A stretch of 64,000 nt of DNA, from assembly GCF_014646815.1 (NCBI RefSeq), contig NZ_BMNZ01000002.1, forward strand, positions 372,001 to 436,000, written 5' to 3'. This DNA comes from Terrabacter tumescens (GTDB taxonomy: Bacteria > Actinomycetota > Actinomycetes > Actinomycetales > Dermatophilaceae). The notes beneath the pieces were generated by a model. It was not told the DNA's origin, ran no database searches, and was given only the letters and a program-made list of their open reading frames with translations. The position numbers were made by a program, and so were the translations under genes. Below, piece by piece: positions 33,940-42,797 of this stretch (the first letter of the stretch is position 1; each line of letters begins with the position of its first letter).

Positions 33940-36900
33940 CGCTCACACCCGCCCAGAAGCTGGTTCTCCAGCACCTGCAATCCGCCTACATCGGACCGGA
34001 GAGCGGCGAGACGGAGGTGATTCACAACCCGCCGAACAGGCAGTACGCAGTGGGGATGCTGTTCCCGCGGGACGCTGCGCCCGGTCTCGACGACGGCCGA
34101 GCCGATCCCGAGGGTGGTGAGGCGGACGTCGACGGGATGACGGGGTTCGACGGTGACGTCGAGGAGAACGGAGCAGTCGTTCCCATCGCCGAGGACTGGC
34201 GACCGTCGTCCGTTGCGATCTCCTTCATCACCGACGCCGAGGCAGTCTTCTCTGACGTCGCCGGCGCGACGTACACCGCTGTCGAGGGTGACGGCCCGCC
34301 GAGCTGGCGTCGCGTACCGTTCGCCATCAGTGCGCTTCGACTGAGTCAGGATCAGCGGATCCAGGAACACACCGTGGGCGAGGTGCCGATCGAGATCGGT
34401 TCCCGCTGGCGCACCCTGGGTGACGCCTATCTTGTGACCGTTCACCTGCGCGTGCTGCGTGCTTCCAGCGGCGACGACCGCCTTGACGCGACGAACATGC
34501 TCTATCAGGTGTCCCTCGCAGTGTCTCCTGACTCGGCTGGGACCATCCGTGAGTACGACACCCGTCGTCAGTTCGCTGTCGACGACGAATCCGCAGAACT
34601 ACGCCTGCGGTTCAGGAACAAGAAGGTGTATGCCGTCGGCCACGGGATGGCTGCCGACTGGACGGTTGTCGGTGGTGCCTGCACACAGGTGCGCCTTGAG
34701 TCGGTCCCCTACTTCGTCGTTCCGGACGTGGAGACCAAAGGGTTCCCCCACTCGACGATGGAAGCTGATGCGCTGCGCCTGGAACATCTTGCTTCACTCG
34801 ACTCGAATACCCACCCGGTGCTCACATCGCTCAACGCGTTCGTTAAGGCGTTCGGCACGTGGGTCGGTGAGCAGAAGGAGCGGATCGCCGAATTCGGGTC
34901 GGACGCTGCCGTGGCGGCGCGGATTGTCGAGCGCTCCGACGTCGCCCTGTCACGTATGACGCGCTCGGTGGAACTACTCGCCGACGAGCGGAACAGCGAG
35001 CTCCGGCTCGCGTTCTCGCTCGCGATGTCCGCGATGCGCTTGCAGATGCGCCAGGCATCGATCAACCGTGACGGCTCGGACCCCGAGCCGCGCTGGCGTC
35101 CCTTCCAGCTCGGTTTCCTTCTGGTCGCGCTCTCATCGACCGTTGACGAAACGCATGATGATCGAGGGCTTGTCGACCTCATCTGGTTCCCGACGGGAGG
35201 CGGCAAGACCGAGGCGTATCTGGGCCTCGCAGCGATCGAGATCTTCCGGAGACGACTGCACGACGGGCCGGCCGGTGGGGGAACCGCGGTGCTCACGCGG
35301 TACACGCTCCGCCTTCTCACGTCCCAGCAGTTCCAGCGTGCCGCCTCCCTCGTCTGCGCAATGGAGTTGCTACGGCGTGCAGACCGGATCGCGGACTCAC
35401 GGGCCGAAGGCATGGCACCTTTCTCGATCGGCCTGTGGGTCGGCAACGAGGTGACCCCGGGCACACGACGCGATGCCAAGGTGGCCCTGGAACGACTGCA
35501 CAGGGCGGCTCGTCCTGACGAGGCGAACCAGTTCCAAGTCGAGAGCTGCCCGTGGTGCGCTACGTCGCTCCTGCCAGGCATCCGCTCGTCGAGCACGGAC
35601 GAGTACGGCATCCGTATGGTCGGACACGACATCGTCATTCACTGCGTGAATCCGTCGTGCGAGTTCTTCGATGAGATTCCTGTCCGCGTCGTGGACGAGA
35701 TGTTGTACGAAAGCCCGCCCACAATCCTCCTCGCGACCGTCGACAAGTTCGCGCGTCTGCAATTCCGGCCGGATGCGGGTCGCCTGCTCGGTCTCAACAC
35801 GCCGTTCAGGCAGCCGTCGATGATCATTCAGGACGAGCTCCATCTGCTCTCGGGGCCTCTCGGGACGACGGTCGCGGCTTTCGACGCCGTCGTACAGATG
35901 CTGCTGTCCGCGGGAGGCTCGGCACCCAAGATCGTCGCCTCCACCGCGACCATCCGGGCGTCGGACGAGCAGGTCAAGGGGCTGTACGGCAGGCCGGTCG
36001 CCCTCTATCCGCCCTCGGGTCTGGACGACGACGAGACGTTCTTCTCCCGTCCTGTCCCCAGTGGTGAAGGACGCCTCTATCTGGGGCTGATGCCTCAAGC
36101 CCTGTCCCAGATGTCAGCAACGGTGTCCGCGTCAGCGCCCCTGATCGAGATACCGCAGGTCCTCGCGGGCCGTCTGGGCCCAAGCGCAGGTCTCGATGCG
36201 TACTGGACAGCAGTCATGTACCACAACAGCCTGCGCGAACTCGGGAGGACGGGCACGCTCGTCGTCGACGACGTCAACGGGCGCCTCGAGCCTCGAGCCG
36301 AACGTTCGGGTTTGGAGCTCCGTACCGTACGCGCGGGACGTGTGCTCGAGCTCACGAGCAGGCGCGGGCCGGAGGAATTACCGAACGACCTGCGCGAACT
36401 TCGCCGAAGCGCGGACGAGTCGGATCAAGCCGTCGACGTCGTCCTTTCGTCGAACATGCTCTCGGTCGGGATCGACATCCCGCGGCTGGCGCTGATGCTG
36501 ATGGTGGGACAGCCCAAGACGACATCGGAATACATCCAGGCGACGAGCCGGGTCGGACGAGGCGCAGTTCGAGGTGTCGTTGTCACCCTGTTCCGCTCCA
36601 ATCGAGCGCGCGATCGCTCCCACTTCGAGACGTTCCGCTCCTACCATGAGGCGCTGTACCGAAGTGTGGAGCCGACCAGCGTGACTCCATGGTCGCTCGC
36701 GTCACGAGACCGGTCTCTCGCGGGCGCTCTGGTCGCGCTGGTGCGTCATCTGGGGCCCGGTTTGGCCGCGAACGACCGTGCCAAGGATCTGGATCTCGAC
36801 TCGCCGGCGCAGTTCGCATCCATCCAGGGCCTGGTGGAGGGGTTCCTCGACCTGGTGGCAAAGGCCGACCCGGCCGAGGCGTCGGACACTCGGGAACGGG

Positions 36901-37130
36901 TCAACGCCCTGCTGAGCCAGTGGGACCGCCGGGCCCAGGACGCCCGAACCTCAGGGCAGGGCCTGCTTTACGACAGAACACGAACTGAGGACGACGCGTT
37001 GTTGAAGAGGTTCGGGCAACCGGGCGTTGGTTGGCTCGTTGCCGACTCCATGCGTTCGGTCGAGCCGAACGTGGCCGTGGATGTCCGCGAACCATTCGAG
37101 GAGGGGTCCCGTGCAGCGGATCAGACATGA
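33936..37130 (+). CDS. drmA: DrmA-like helicase of a DISARM-type system
   Basis: The 1064-residue protein shows the DrmA pattern: Walker A WFPTGGGKTEAYLGL near 418, a long insertion with two zinc pairs (CPWC near 538 and CVNPSC near 570), Walker B in IIQDELHLLSGPLG near 632, STATIRAS near 668 and motif VI ATSRVGRGAVRGVV near 870. The GGGKTEAY and QDELHLL forms are typical of this helicase group and differ from ordinary DEAD helicases. The N-terminal 400 residues are family-specific. In DISARM, DrmA and DrmB form a DNA-binding complex that loads on foreign 5-prime overhangs; that is known for the family. It is coupled to the upstream gene by ATGA and overlaps the next gene by 20 bases. Confidence 0.85.
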   Translation: MTLTPAQKLVLQHLQSAYIGPESGETEVIHNPPNRQYAVGMLFPRDAAPGLDDGRADPEGGEADVDGMTGFDGDVEENGAVVPIAEDWRPSSVAISFITDAEAVFSDVAGATYTAVEGDGPPSWRRVPFAISALRLSQDQRIQEHTVGEVPIEIGSRWRTLGDAYLVTVHLRVLRASSGDDRLDATNMLYQVSLAVSPDSAGTIREYDTRRQFAVDDESAELRLRFRNKKVYAVGHGMAADWTVVGGACTQVRLESVPYFVVPDVETKGFPHSTMEADALRLEHLASLDSNTHPVLTSLNAFVKAFGTWVGEQKERIAEFGSDAAVAARIVERSDVALSRMTRSVELLADERNSELRLAFSLAMSAMRLQMRQASINRDGSDPEPRWRPFQLGFLLVALSSTVDETHDDRGLVDLIWFPTGGGKTEAYLGLAAIEIFRRRLHDGPAGGGTAVLTRYTLRLLTSQQFQRAASLVCAMELLRRADRIADSRAEGMAPFSIGLWVGNEVTPGTRRDAKVALERLHRAARPDEANQFQVESCPWCATSLLPGIRSSSTDEYGIRMVGHDIVIHCVNPSCEFFDEIPVRVVDEMLYESPPTILLATVDKFARLQFRPDAGRLLGLNTPFRQPSMIIQDELHLLSGPLGTTVAAFDAVVQMLLSAGGSAPKIVASTATIRASDEQVKGLYGRPVALYPPSGLDDDETFFSRPVPSGEGRLYLGLMPQALSQMSATVSASAPLIEIPQVLAGRLGPSAGLDAYWTAVMYHNSLRELGRTGTLVVDDVNGRLEPRAERSGLELRTVRAGRVLELTSRRGPEELPNDLRELRRSADESDQAVDVVLSSNMLSVGIDIPRLALMLMVGQPKTTSEYIQATSRVGRGAVRGVVVTLFRSNRARDRSHFETFRSYHEALYRSVEPTSVTPWSLASRDRSLAGALVALVRHLGPGLAANDRAKDLDLDSPAQFASIQGLVEGFLDLVAKADPAEASDTRERVNALLSQWDRRAQDARTSGQGLLYDRTRTEDDALLKRFGQPGVGWLVADSMRSVEPNVAVDVREPFEEGSRAADQT

Positions 37131-38925
37131 CTTGCGACTCTCGGAGACCGTCACACCCTTCGGCGTGGGTGCCGTGGTGGACATCCGTGGCGAGTCGCTG
37201 ATCGCCCCCGACACCTCCTGGTGGGACAAAAGGTTTGCGCCGGAGGTTCACTGCGAGAGGCTGGTCGAGCGGCTCGGTCCGTGCGTGTTACGCGAAGCGC
37301 CGACTCACTCAGGTCGCGCCGGCAAGGACACCGCGGGCCTCCTCTATTGGCGCTTTCCCACCTGGCGGTTCTGCGAGCGTTGTTCCGCGCTGTCCCAGCG
37401 CTCCGGCAAGGACAGGGGGAAGTGGACCAACAAGTGTGAGTGCGGGGGAATGCTCATCCCCATGCGGTACGTGGCAGTCTGCGAGAAAGGTAGCCACCTC
37501 CAGGACGTCCCGTGGTTCATGTGGGCACACCGTGGACACGACGCCGGCGTCACCGAAGCAGTGCGTTTCTGCCGGGCGTACAAGGAACTTCGCTTCGTCC
37601 GCGCATCGAAAGCCGGGGAAGGCCTGCGGTCGCTTCGTGTGGAGTGCGGTGGGTGCAGGCGATCCCGTCCGTTGTCCGAACTGGTCATGAAGGAAGCGCT
37701 GACCCGCGACGGCATCAAGTGTCGGGGAGTTCAACCCTGGCAAGAGCCGCTCCCGGGCAACATCTGCGAGCACCACCTCGTCGGCGTGCAGCGCGGCGCA
37801 ACCGGGAACTACATCGCGGAGAGGATCTCTGCGCTCGACATACCTGAGGAAAAGCCGATGGCTGTGGCGCTCGCTGACGCGGTGCGGGCACACAGCGACT
37901 TCAGTCGAGTGGTCGCCGACAACGGGGGTCCGAAGGCCGAGATGATCGCCGGGTGGATTGCGGACGAGCTCGGAGCGTCCGTCGACTACGTCCTGAGTCT
38001 GGCGGCTTCCGTGGACGAGCAGTCGCACGACGACGTGCTGGCCGATCTCAAGGACGGTGAGTGGGCGGCTTTCCAGAGCAAGCTCAAGGAGCCCGGTCGA
38101 GACCTGAGCGAGGGCGACTTCGTCGTGGATGCGTGGTCGACGGCCGAGCAGCCTCATGTGCCGGCGACCTTGGCGGCACGGCTGACCGCGGTGGGACAGG
38201 TGAGAAGGGTTCGGGAAGTGCGAGCGCTGAAGGGTTTTCGCCGGTACTCCGCCGACGCGGACCTGATCCCCGCCGACCTCTCGATCGAAGGCAGACGCAA
38301 GCCGACGTTTCCGGCGATCGAAATGTTCGGGGAGGGGATCTTCCTCCAGTTCGACGAACAGTTCCTCGAGAGTTGGGAGCAACACGTCGAAGTCCGCAGG
38401 CGTGCCGGGATCCTGGTACAACGTCGGACGGAGACGCCGTGGGGAGATCGACTCGATGTACCGGAGGCGCGCTACGTGGCGTTGCACACCATTGCTCACC
38501 TGCTGATTCGGCGTCTGGCGTACGCCTCGGGCTACTCGTCGGCATCGCTTCAGGAGCGAATCTATGCGCGCACCGACCGTTCCGATCCCACAGCGGGGAT
38601 CCTGGTGTACACCGCCGCAGGAGACGCGCAAGGCACCTTGGGAGGGCTGGTCCGGCTGGGAGATCCGGAGCGGCTCGTCCCGCTAGTGCTGGCCGCGCTC
38701 GACGACGCCGACGTCTGCTCCAACGATCCGGTCTGCATCGAGAGTGACCGGCAAGGCGCCTCGAGCCTGAACCTGTCGGCGTGCCACGGCTGTTCTCTCG
38801 TGAGTGAGACGTCGTGCGAGACGGCCAACCGGCTACTGGACCGTCAGCTGGTTCTCGGCGGGCGAGACGTGCCGGGGCTGCTCGAAGGGGTCCTCACCGA
38901 GATCAGAGGCGGCACGTCTTGCTGA
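37111..38925 (+). CDS. drmB: DrmB-like protein with DUF1998 domain
   Basis: The 604-residue protein begins inside the drmA-like gene (20-base overlap) at a GTG preceded by GAGGAGGGG. It opens with a strand-rich PFGVGAVVDIRGESL that matches DrmB. Zinc-type cysteines follow: CERCSAL near 90, CECGG near 110 and CGGCRRS near 175. The C-terminal DUF1998 region has ALHTIAHLLIRRLAYASGY near 458 and a cysteine cluster (CSNDPVC near 535, CHGCSLVSETSC near 555). DrmB partners DrmA in DISARM. Being the last gene of the plus-strand operon, it closes the core of the island, and no drmC (phospholipase-D type) gene follows. Confidence 0.85.
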   Translation: MQRIRHDLRLSETVTPFGVGAVVDIRGESLIAPDTSWWDKRFAPEVHCERLVERLGPCVLREAPTHSGRAGKDTAGLLYWRFPTWRFCERCSALSQRSGKDRGKWTNKCECGGMLIPMRYVAVCEKGSHLQDVPWFMWAHRGHDAGVTEAVRFCRAYKELRFVRASKAGEGLRSLRVECGGCRRSRPLSELVMKEALTRDGIKCRGVQPWQEPLPGNICEHHLVGVQRGATGNYIAERISALDIPEEKPMAVALADAVRAHSDFSRVVADNGGPKAEMIAGWIADELGASVDYVLSLAASVDEQSHDDVLADLKDGEWAAFQSKLKEPGRDLSEGDFVVDAWSTAEQPHVPATLAARLTAVGQVRRVREVRALKGFRRYSADADLIPADLSIEGRRKPTFPAIEMFGEGIFLQFDEQFLESWEQHVEVRRRAGILVQRRTETPWGDRLDVPEARYVALHTIAHLLIRRLAYASGYSSASLQERIYARTDRSDPTAGILVYTAAGDAQGTLGGLVRLGDPERLVPLVLAALDDADVCSNDPVCIESDRQGASSLNLSACHGCSLVSETSCETANRLLDRQLVLGGRDVPGLLEGVLTEIRGGTSC

Positions 38926-39012
38926 ACCGTTCGCCCGCCACGCCACTTACGAGAGATGGGCCAGGCGAGCGGCGGCGTCAGGCGAAGGCCACGTTCTCGG
39001 GCCGCCGTTCCG

Positions 39013-40347
39013 TCACGAGGTGCGGTCCTCCCGTGCGGTTGACTGCAGCAGTTCATCGAGGACGCCGCCGTGATCGGCTTCCGCGATCCGGCGCACCGTC
39101 GAGGCGAGCGTTCTCCCTGAGATGAGCACCATCGGGTACTGGCCGTCGATCATCTCTGCGTGCGCTTGCCGGGAGAAGGTCCCGGCCGTCACAAAGACGC
39201 CGATCCAGCCCGGTCGCAGTCGCGCCGCCACGCGCGCGAGTTGATCGGGTGAAATGGACGAGCCCGGGTGAACGCCTCCGGCGCGTCCCAAGACAATAAG
39301 AGGCGTGCTGGCGCCCTCGGGGCCGATGTCCAGGCGACCGGTGAAGCTGACGCCACTGTCTCCCGGGAATTGACAGAGCCAGCCTTCCGTGTACCGCGCT
39401 CCCGACTGGCGAAGCGCTTCAGAAGCAACCTGGGAGGCCAGGGACGCGAACGCTTCCTCGCGGGAGTCGTAGAACGACGATATGCGGCCAAGAATGTCGG
39501 CCTCGGGTGAGCACGGGTGTGGCTGCTGATCCTGTGTCTCTCGGACCGTGGTCGCCAGTGCCTCACGGCGTACGGCCGGAACGGCGCGATGACCCTCGCG
39601 CGTCCATCGGGCCCAGGACGGAGGTGCGAACCGGAGAGACTCGAGAGCGGACAACCGAGGATTCCTCCGGTCGTCGATCCAGCGCAGGTCGATGCCGTCG
39701 GTTTCAGCGTCCGTGACAACGGCGAGATCGAAGCGCACATTGGGAAAGCTCAGCCCCGTCAGGGGGTCGCGCTGTACGACGTACTCGGTCTTCTCGATGA
39801 TGGCGGCGCCACAGAACTCGACGTGACCCTTGTGGACGGCCTGGCCGTCGCGATGGACGGTGATCCCCCTGAAGACGAGCAGCGGCGGCGCCAGCAGTCG
39901 CTCGTCGACCGTGGTCCCTGAGTGCAAACGGGCGGCTTCCAACAGGATGCGGTTACCTTTGGTCGCACCCGGGAGCCCCGGTGCCCCGGGCTTGTGGTCC
40001 CCGAAATACCTGATGTGGCCGTGCACCAGATCGAACTCGTCATGCCACGGAGTGCCCTCCTGGCCCGCTTTCCAGGGGCTGGACCTGATCGCGATGACAG
40101 GGCGGCGGACCGCATCCGGGCCCTCCACTTCCGCAGTGGCGTTGATGCCGGCCTCCAACATGACACGTGGGAGGCCGAGCGGGGCCGGGCTGAGCATCCA
40201 GTGGCAGTTGACGAAGCCGTCTACCCTCGGGTCGCTCTGATTAGCGCGTTTGGAGTAGCGCAGGGTGTCTCGCATGACAAGATGCCGCGGCGTCTCGACG
40301 ACGATCTCGACGCGAGGGTGGACAAAGTCCGCCTTGGGCTCGTCCAC
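39013..40347 (-). CDS. AspBHI/MspJI-type restriction endonuclease with altered catalytic motif
   Basis: The 444-residue protein has an N-terminal AspBHI-type recognition domain (about 20-215) with SSPWKAGQEGTPWHDEFDL and HGHIRYFGDHKPGAPG, and a C-terminal Mrr-like nuclease domain (about 285-430) with GWIGVFVTAGTFS and YPMVLISGRTL. In this family an Asp is followed about 15 residues later by Q-x-K. Here the Asp is present in TGRLDIG near 340, but the later site reads VLGRAGG, so both Gln and Lys are replaced. The enzyme may be inactive, or may use other residues. The start is GTG at 40347. Family members cut DNA near 5-methylcytosine. It is transcribed in the same direction as the methyltransferase, 118 bases downstream. 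Confidence 0.8.
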   Translation of the reverse strand: MDEPKADFVHPRVEIVVETPRHLVMRDTLRYSKRANQSDPRVDGFVNCHWMLSPAPLGLPRVMLEAGINATAEVEGPDAVRRPVIAIRSSPWKAGQEGTPWHDEFDLVHGHIRYFGDHKPGAPGLPGATKGNRILLEAARLHSGTTVDERLLAPPLLVFRGITVHRDGQAVHKGHVEFCGAAIIEKTEYVVQRDPLTGLSFPNVRFDLAVVTDAETDGIDLRWIDDRRNPRLSALESLRFAPPSWARWTREGHRAVPAVRREALATTVRETQDQQPHPCSPEADILGRISSFYDSREEAFASLASQVASEALRQSGARYTEGWLCQFPGDSGVSFTGRLDIGPEGASTPLIVLGRAGGVHPGSSISPDQLARVAARLRPGWIGVFVTAGTFSRQAHAEMIDGQYPMVLISGRTLASTVRRIAEADHGGVLDELLQSTAREDRTS

Positions 40348-40465
40348 GTGCGCTCCTGTCGACCGTTTTCAAAGCCTCCTCACCCAGATTGCTGGCCCTG
40401 GCTCAGGAGTCGTCCGAAAGCGACTGTAGCCGCGGCTGCGGCGTGCCTTGCCGGGAGAGCTGCGA

Positions 40466-41593
40466 TTAGTTCAGCTTTTGGGCGAGATGGGCGCCTAGTG
40501 CGGCCCCGAGGGGAATCGGCACGGCGTTACCGATCTGTCGGGCGATGGAGGTCTTGGACCCCACGAATCGGAAATCATCGGGGAAACCTTGCAGTCGTGC
40601 CGCTTCGAAATGGGTGATAGCTCGGTGCTGTGTCGGGTGCAGGTAGCGGCCCTTCTCAGGCTTGAAGAACTCGGTGCGAATCGTCACCGACGGCTTCTCC
40701 CACACCAGGCGCCCCATGACGTCACCGGAGCCGGTGGTGTGTTTCTTCCAGCACGGCGTCTTGAGGCCTTCTGGGAGGTCGAAGCGGCCACCGCCGTACG
40801 GAATGGATCGGAATCGCTCAAGTGAGGTGTCGGCGTAGTGTCGGCCGATGTGCAGCTCGGAACTCTTGAAAGACCCCTTCAGTAAGCGGCTTCGGAATTC
40901 CAGCTGCCGTGGAGGCAGCTCTCGCTGACCGGTGAACGGCGTGATTCCCTCGAACGCATCGCGAACGGTCCGATAGCCTTCTGCAACGCTGGACTGAGGG
41001 AAATCGGGAGCGTCGAGATCCTTGTGCGCACCCATGACCACGACGCGCTTGCGCACTTGGGCCGCGCCGAATTCGGCCGAGTTCAGCACCTGCGGGAGGA
41101 AGCGGTAGTCGCTGAGCGGGCCCGACTCATCGAAGGACGCCGCGAAGATGTCGAACTGTGGCGACTTGAGGAAGGCCGGGACGTTTTCCATGAGGAACAT
41201 CTGCGGCTTCGCCCGCCTGATCGTCTCCACGTAGTGGCGCCAGAGAGTGTTGCGCTCGTCGTTCGCGTCCTGTTTGCCAAGGGGAGAAAAACCTTGGCAC
41301 GGCGGGCCGCCGACCACGATGTCGACGTCCGGAACGTCCTCCTCGTGCAGCCACTGCTCGATGCCTCCGGCGTACACCACGTCGGTGAAATTCTCGGCGT
41401 AGCTGGCGGCGGCCTCCACATCCATTTCCACGGCGCGTACGGTGCGGAAGCGGCTGCTGCCTTCGTGGAGTCCCGCCGTCAGGCCGCCGGCTCCTGCGAA
41501 CAGGTCCAGCACGGTCAATTCTCGGTACGGCCGGGCGTCGGAGGCTTCCGACGATGGCGACGAGCCGTGGCGGGGCGAGGTCGTCGGGAGCAT
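40466..41593 (-). CDS. DNA cytosine-C5 methyltransferase
   Basis: The protein (375 residues from 41593, or 395 from an ATG at 41653) has the C5-methyltransferase motifs in order: motif I LDLFAGAGGLTAGL, the catalytic cysteine in GGPPCQGFSPLGK, FLMENVP, QVRKRVVVMG, and RQIGNAVP at the end. The target recognition region lies between about 225 and 310 and includes HYADTSLERFRSIPYGGG. No strong ribosome site precedes either ATG; the second was chosen because conserved sequence begins soon after it. Class 2 DISARM carries a C5 methyltransferase that protects self DNA, so this is the likely self-marking enzyme of the island. The target sequence cannot be read from the protein. Confidence 0.88.
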   Translation of the reverse strand: MLPTTSPRHGSSPSSEASDARPYRELTVLDLFAGAGGLTAGLHEGSSRFRTVRAVEMDVEAAASYAENFTDVVYAGGIEQWLHEEDVPDVDIVVGGPPCQGFSPLGKQDANDERNTLWRHYVETIRRAKPQMFLMENVPAFLKSPQFDIFAASFDESGPLSDYRFLPQVLNSAEFGAAQVRKRVVVMGAHKDLDAPDFPQSSVAEGYRTVRDAFEGITPFTGQRELPPRQLEFRSRLLKGSFKSSELHIGRHYADTSLERFRSIPYGGGRFDLPEGLKTPCWKKHTTGSGDVMGRLVWEKPSVTIRTEFFKPEKGRYLHPTQHRAITHFEAARLQGFPDDFRFVGSKTSIARQIGNAVPIPLGAALGAHLAQKLN

Positions 41594-41764
41594 GAAAGGG
41601 ACTGTAGCGGCATCCCCGGACAGGCCGTGGGACGTGACACCGAGCGCCGGCATGGGGTCCGTGGTTCGGGCACGGCCGACTCCGAGTTCATGATCGGGGT
41701 GCAGATCGGATGCCCGGTGCGCGGTCGCGCGCAGTCACCTGCGGACGGGTGCCACTATTGGGTC

Positions 41765-42199
41765 GTGGGTCTCATCGGACTGTCGACAACGCCGCAGGTC
41801 AGTGCCCGCATGAGTCGTCAGCGTCGACGCGACACGGCGCCGGAGCTCGCCCTGCGCAAGGTGCTCCATGCCCGTGGCCGGCGTTTCAGGGTCGACTGCC
41901 TCGTACCGGGACTGCCGAGACGTCGAGTGGACGTGCTTTTCACCCGAGCAAAGGTGGCGGTGTTCGTGGACGGCTGCTTCTGGCACATGTGCCCGGAGCA
42001 CTCGTCCCTGCCCGCGAGCAACAGCGAGTGGTGGGCCTCCAAACTGCGGATGAACCAAGAACGCGACGTGCAGACGACCAGTCGTCTCGAGCAGCTCGGT
42101 TGGACGGTGGTGCGCGTCTGGGAGCACGTTTCTGCCGAGGAGGCCGCGGATTGTGTGGACGTCGCACTGGGCTTTCTCAGGGCCCAGTCGTCGGGATGA
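41765..42199 (+). CDS. vsr: Very short patch repair endonuclease (Vsr)
   Basis: The 144-residue protein matches Vsr: RDTAPELALRKVLHARGRRF, VDVLFTRAKVAVFVDGCFWH with the catalytic Asp and His, CPEH, and QLGWTVVRVWEH. Vsr nicks at T:G mismatches made by deamination of 5-methylcytosine, so its place 172 bases from a divergent C5 methyltransferase is the expected pairing. GTG at 41765 gives the family length; GTG/ATG alternatives are 41690 (longer, low-GC-free tail) and 41810. It is the rightmost gene of the island. Confidence 0.85.
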   Translation: MGLIGLSTTPQVSARMSRQRRRDTAPELALRKVLHARGRRFRVDCLVPGLPRRRVDVLFTRAKVAVFVDGCFWHMCPEHSSLPASNSEWWASKLRMNQERDVQTTSRLEQLGWTVVRVWEHVSAEEAADCVDVALGFLRAQSSG

Positions 42200-42624
42200 G
42201 CGAGCACTGGCACAGGTCTCATTCCGCGAATTGCATCAACCGTCGATTTGGCCAGCTTGTAGGCGTCCACGAGGGGGCGGCAGATCACGACCGATATGAG
42301 ACCGATGAGGGCCGCCGTCGGGCCGATCTGGACGAGGGCGGCGGCACACCCGATGAGCGTCAGCACCACCGGCCACCGCTGCCGCCAGGCCACGGCGACC
42401 ATGAGCGCCATCCCCAGCAGCGCGATGAACGTGCCGACACCGCTCGCAGTGTCGGACATCGCCACCGGCAGCCCCCAGGCAGCCCGGCGACGACCGTCGA
42501 AGCCGCCCGACGCATAGACCGCGTCCACGAGAAGAAGTGAGCCGAGTCCGACCGTGCGCAGCCGGCGCAGCCAGAGGTCGCGGCGCGAGAGGTCACGCAC
42601 CCACGGGGGCAGGCTGGACGGCAT
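42200..42624 (-). pseudogene. Truncated membrane protein, resembling a sensor kinase N-terminus
   Basis: The frame starts at ATG 42624 (MPSSLPPWVRDLSRRD) and encodes three or four hydrophobic segments (LGSLLLVDAVYA, TFIALLGMALMVAVAW, WPVVLTLIGCAAALVQIG, ALIGLISVVICRP). It then continues into antisense of vsr and has no kinase core. The arrangement resembles the membrane part of actinobacterial sensor histidine kinases. Sense sequence appears to stop at about 42200-42240, so insertion of the island probably cut the gene. The missing half is not seen on the left side of the island. An intact small membrane protein is less likely but possible. Confidence 0.5.
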
Positions 42625-42797
42625 CCCCCGAAAGGTAGGGCACGGCGCCGACCACGGCCTCCACCGACCGGGCAGTTCGCCCGTCACGATCTCATCCTTT
42701 CGGGCAGCCCGCTCGGTCCACTCGGCCGAGGCGGCAGCCGGCGTGCACGCGAGACGGTCTCCCCGGCATACAGCACACCGATCCAGGGAGACCCGCC

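Noticed and set aside
38926-42200. Search for a DrmC (phospholipase-D) gene
   Set aside because: No H-x-K-x-x-x-x-D motif is present in any frame examined here, so DrmC is considered absent from the window.
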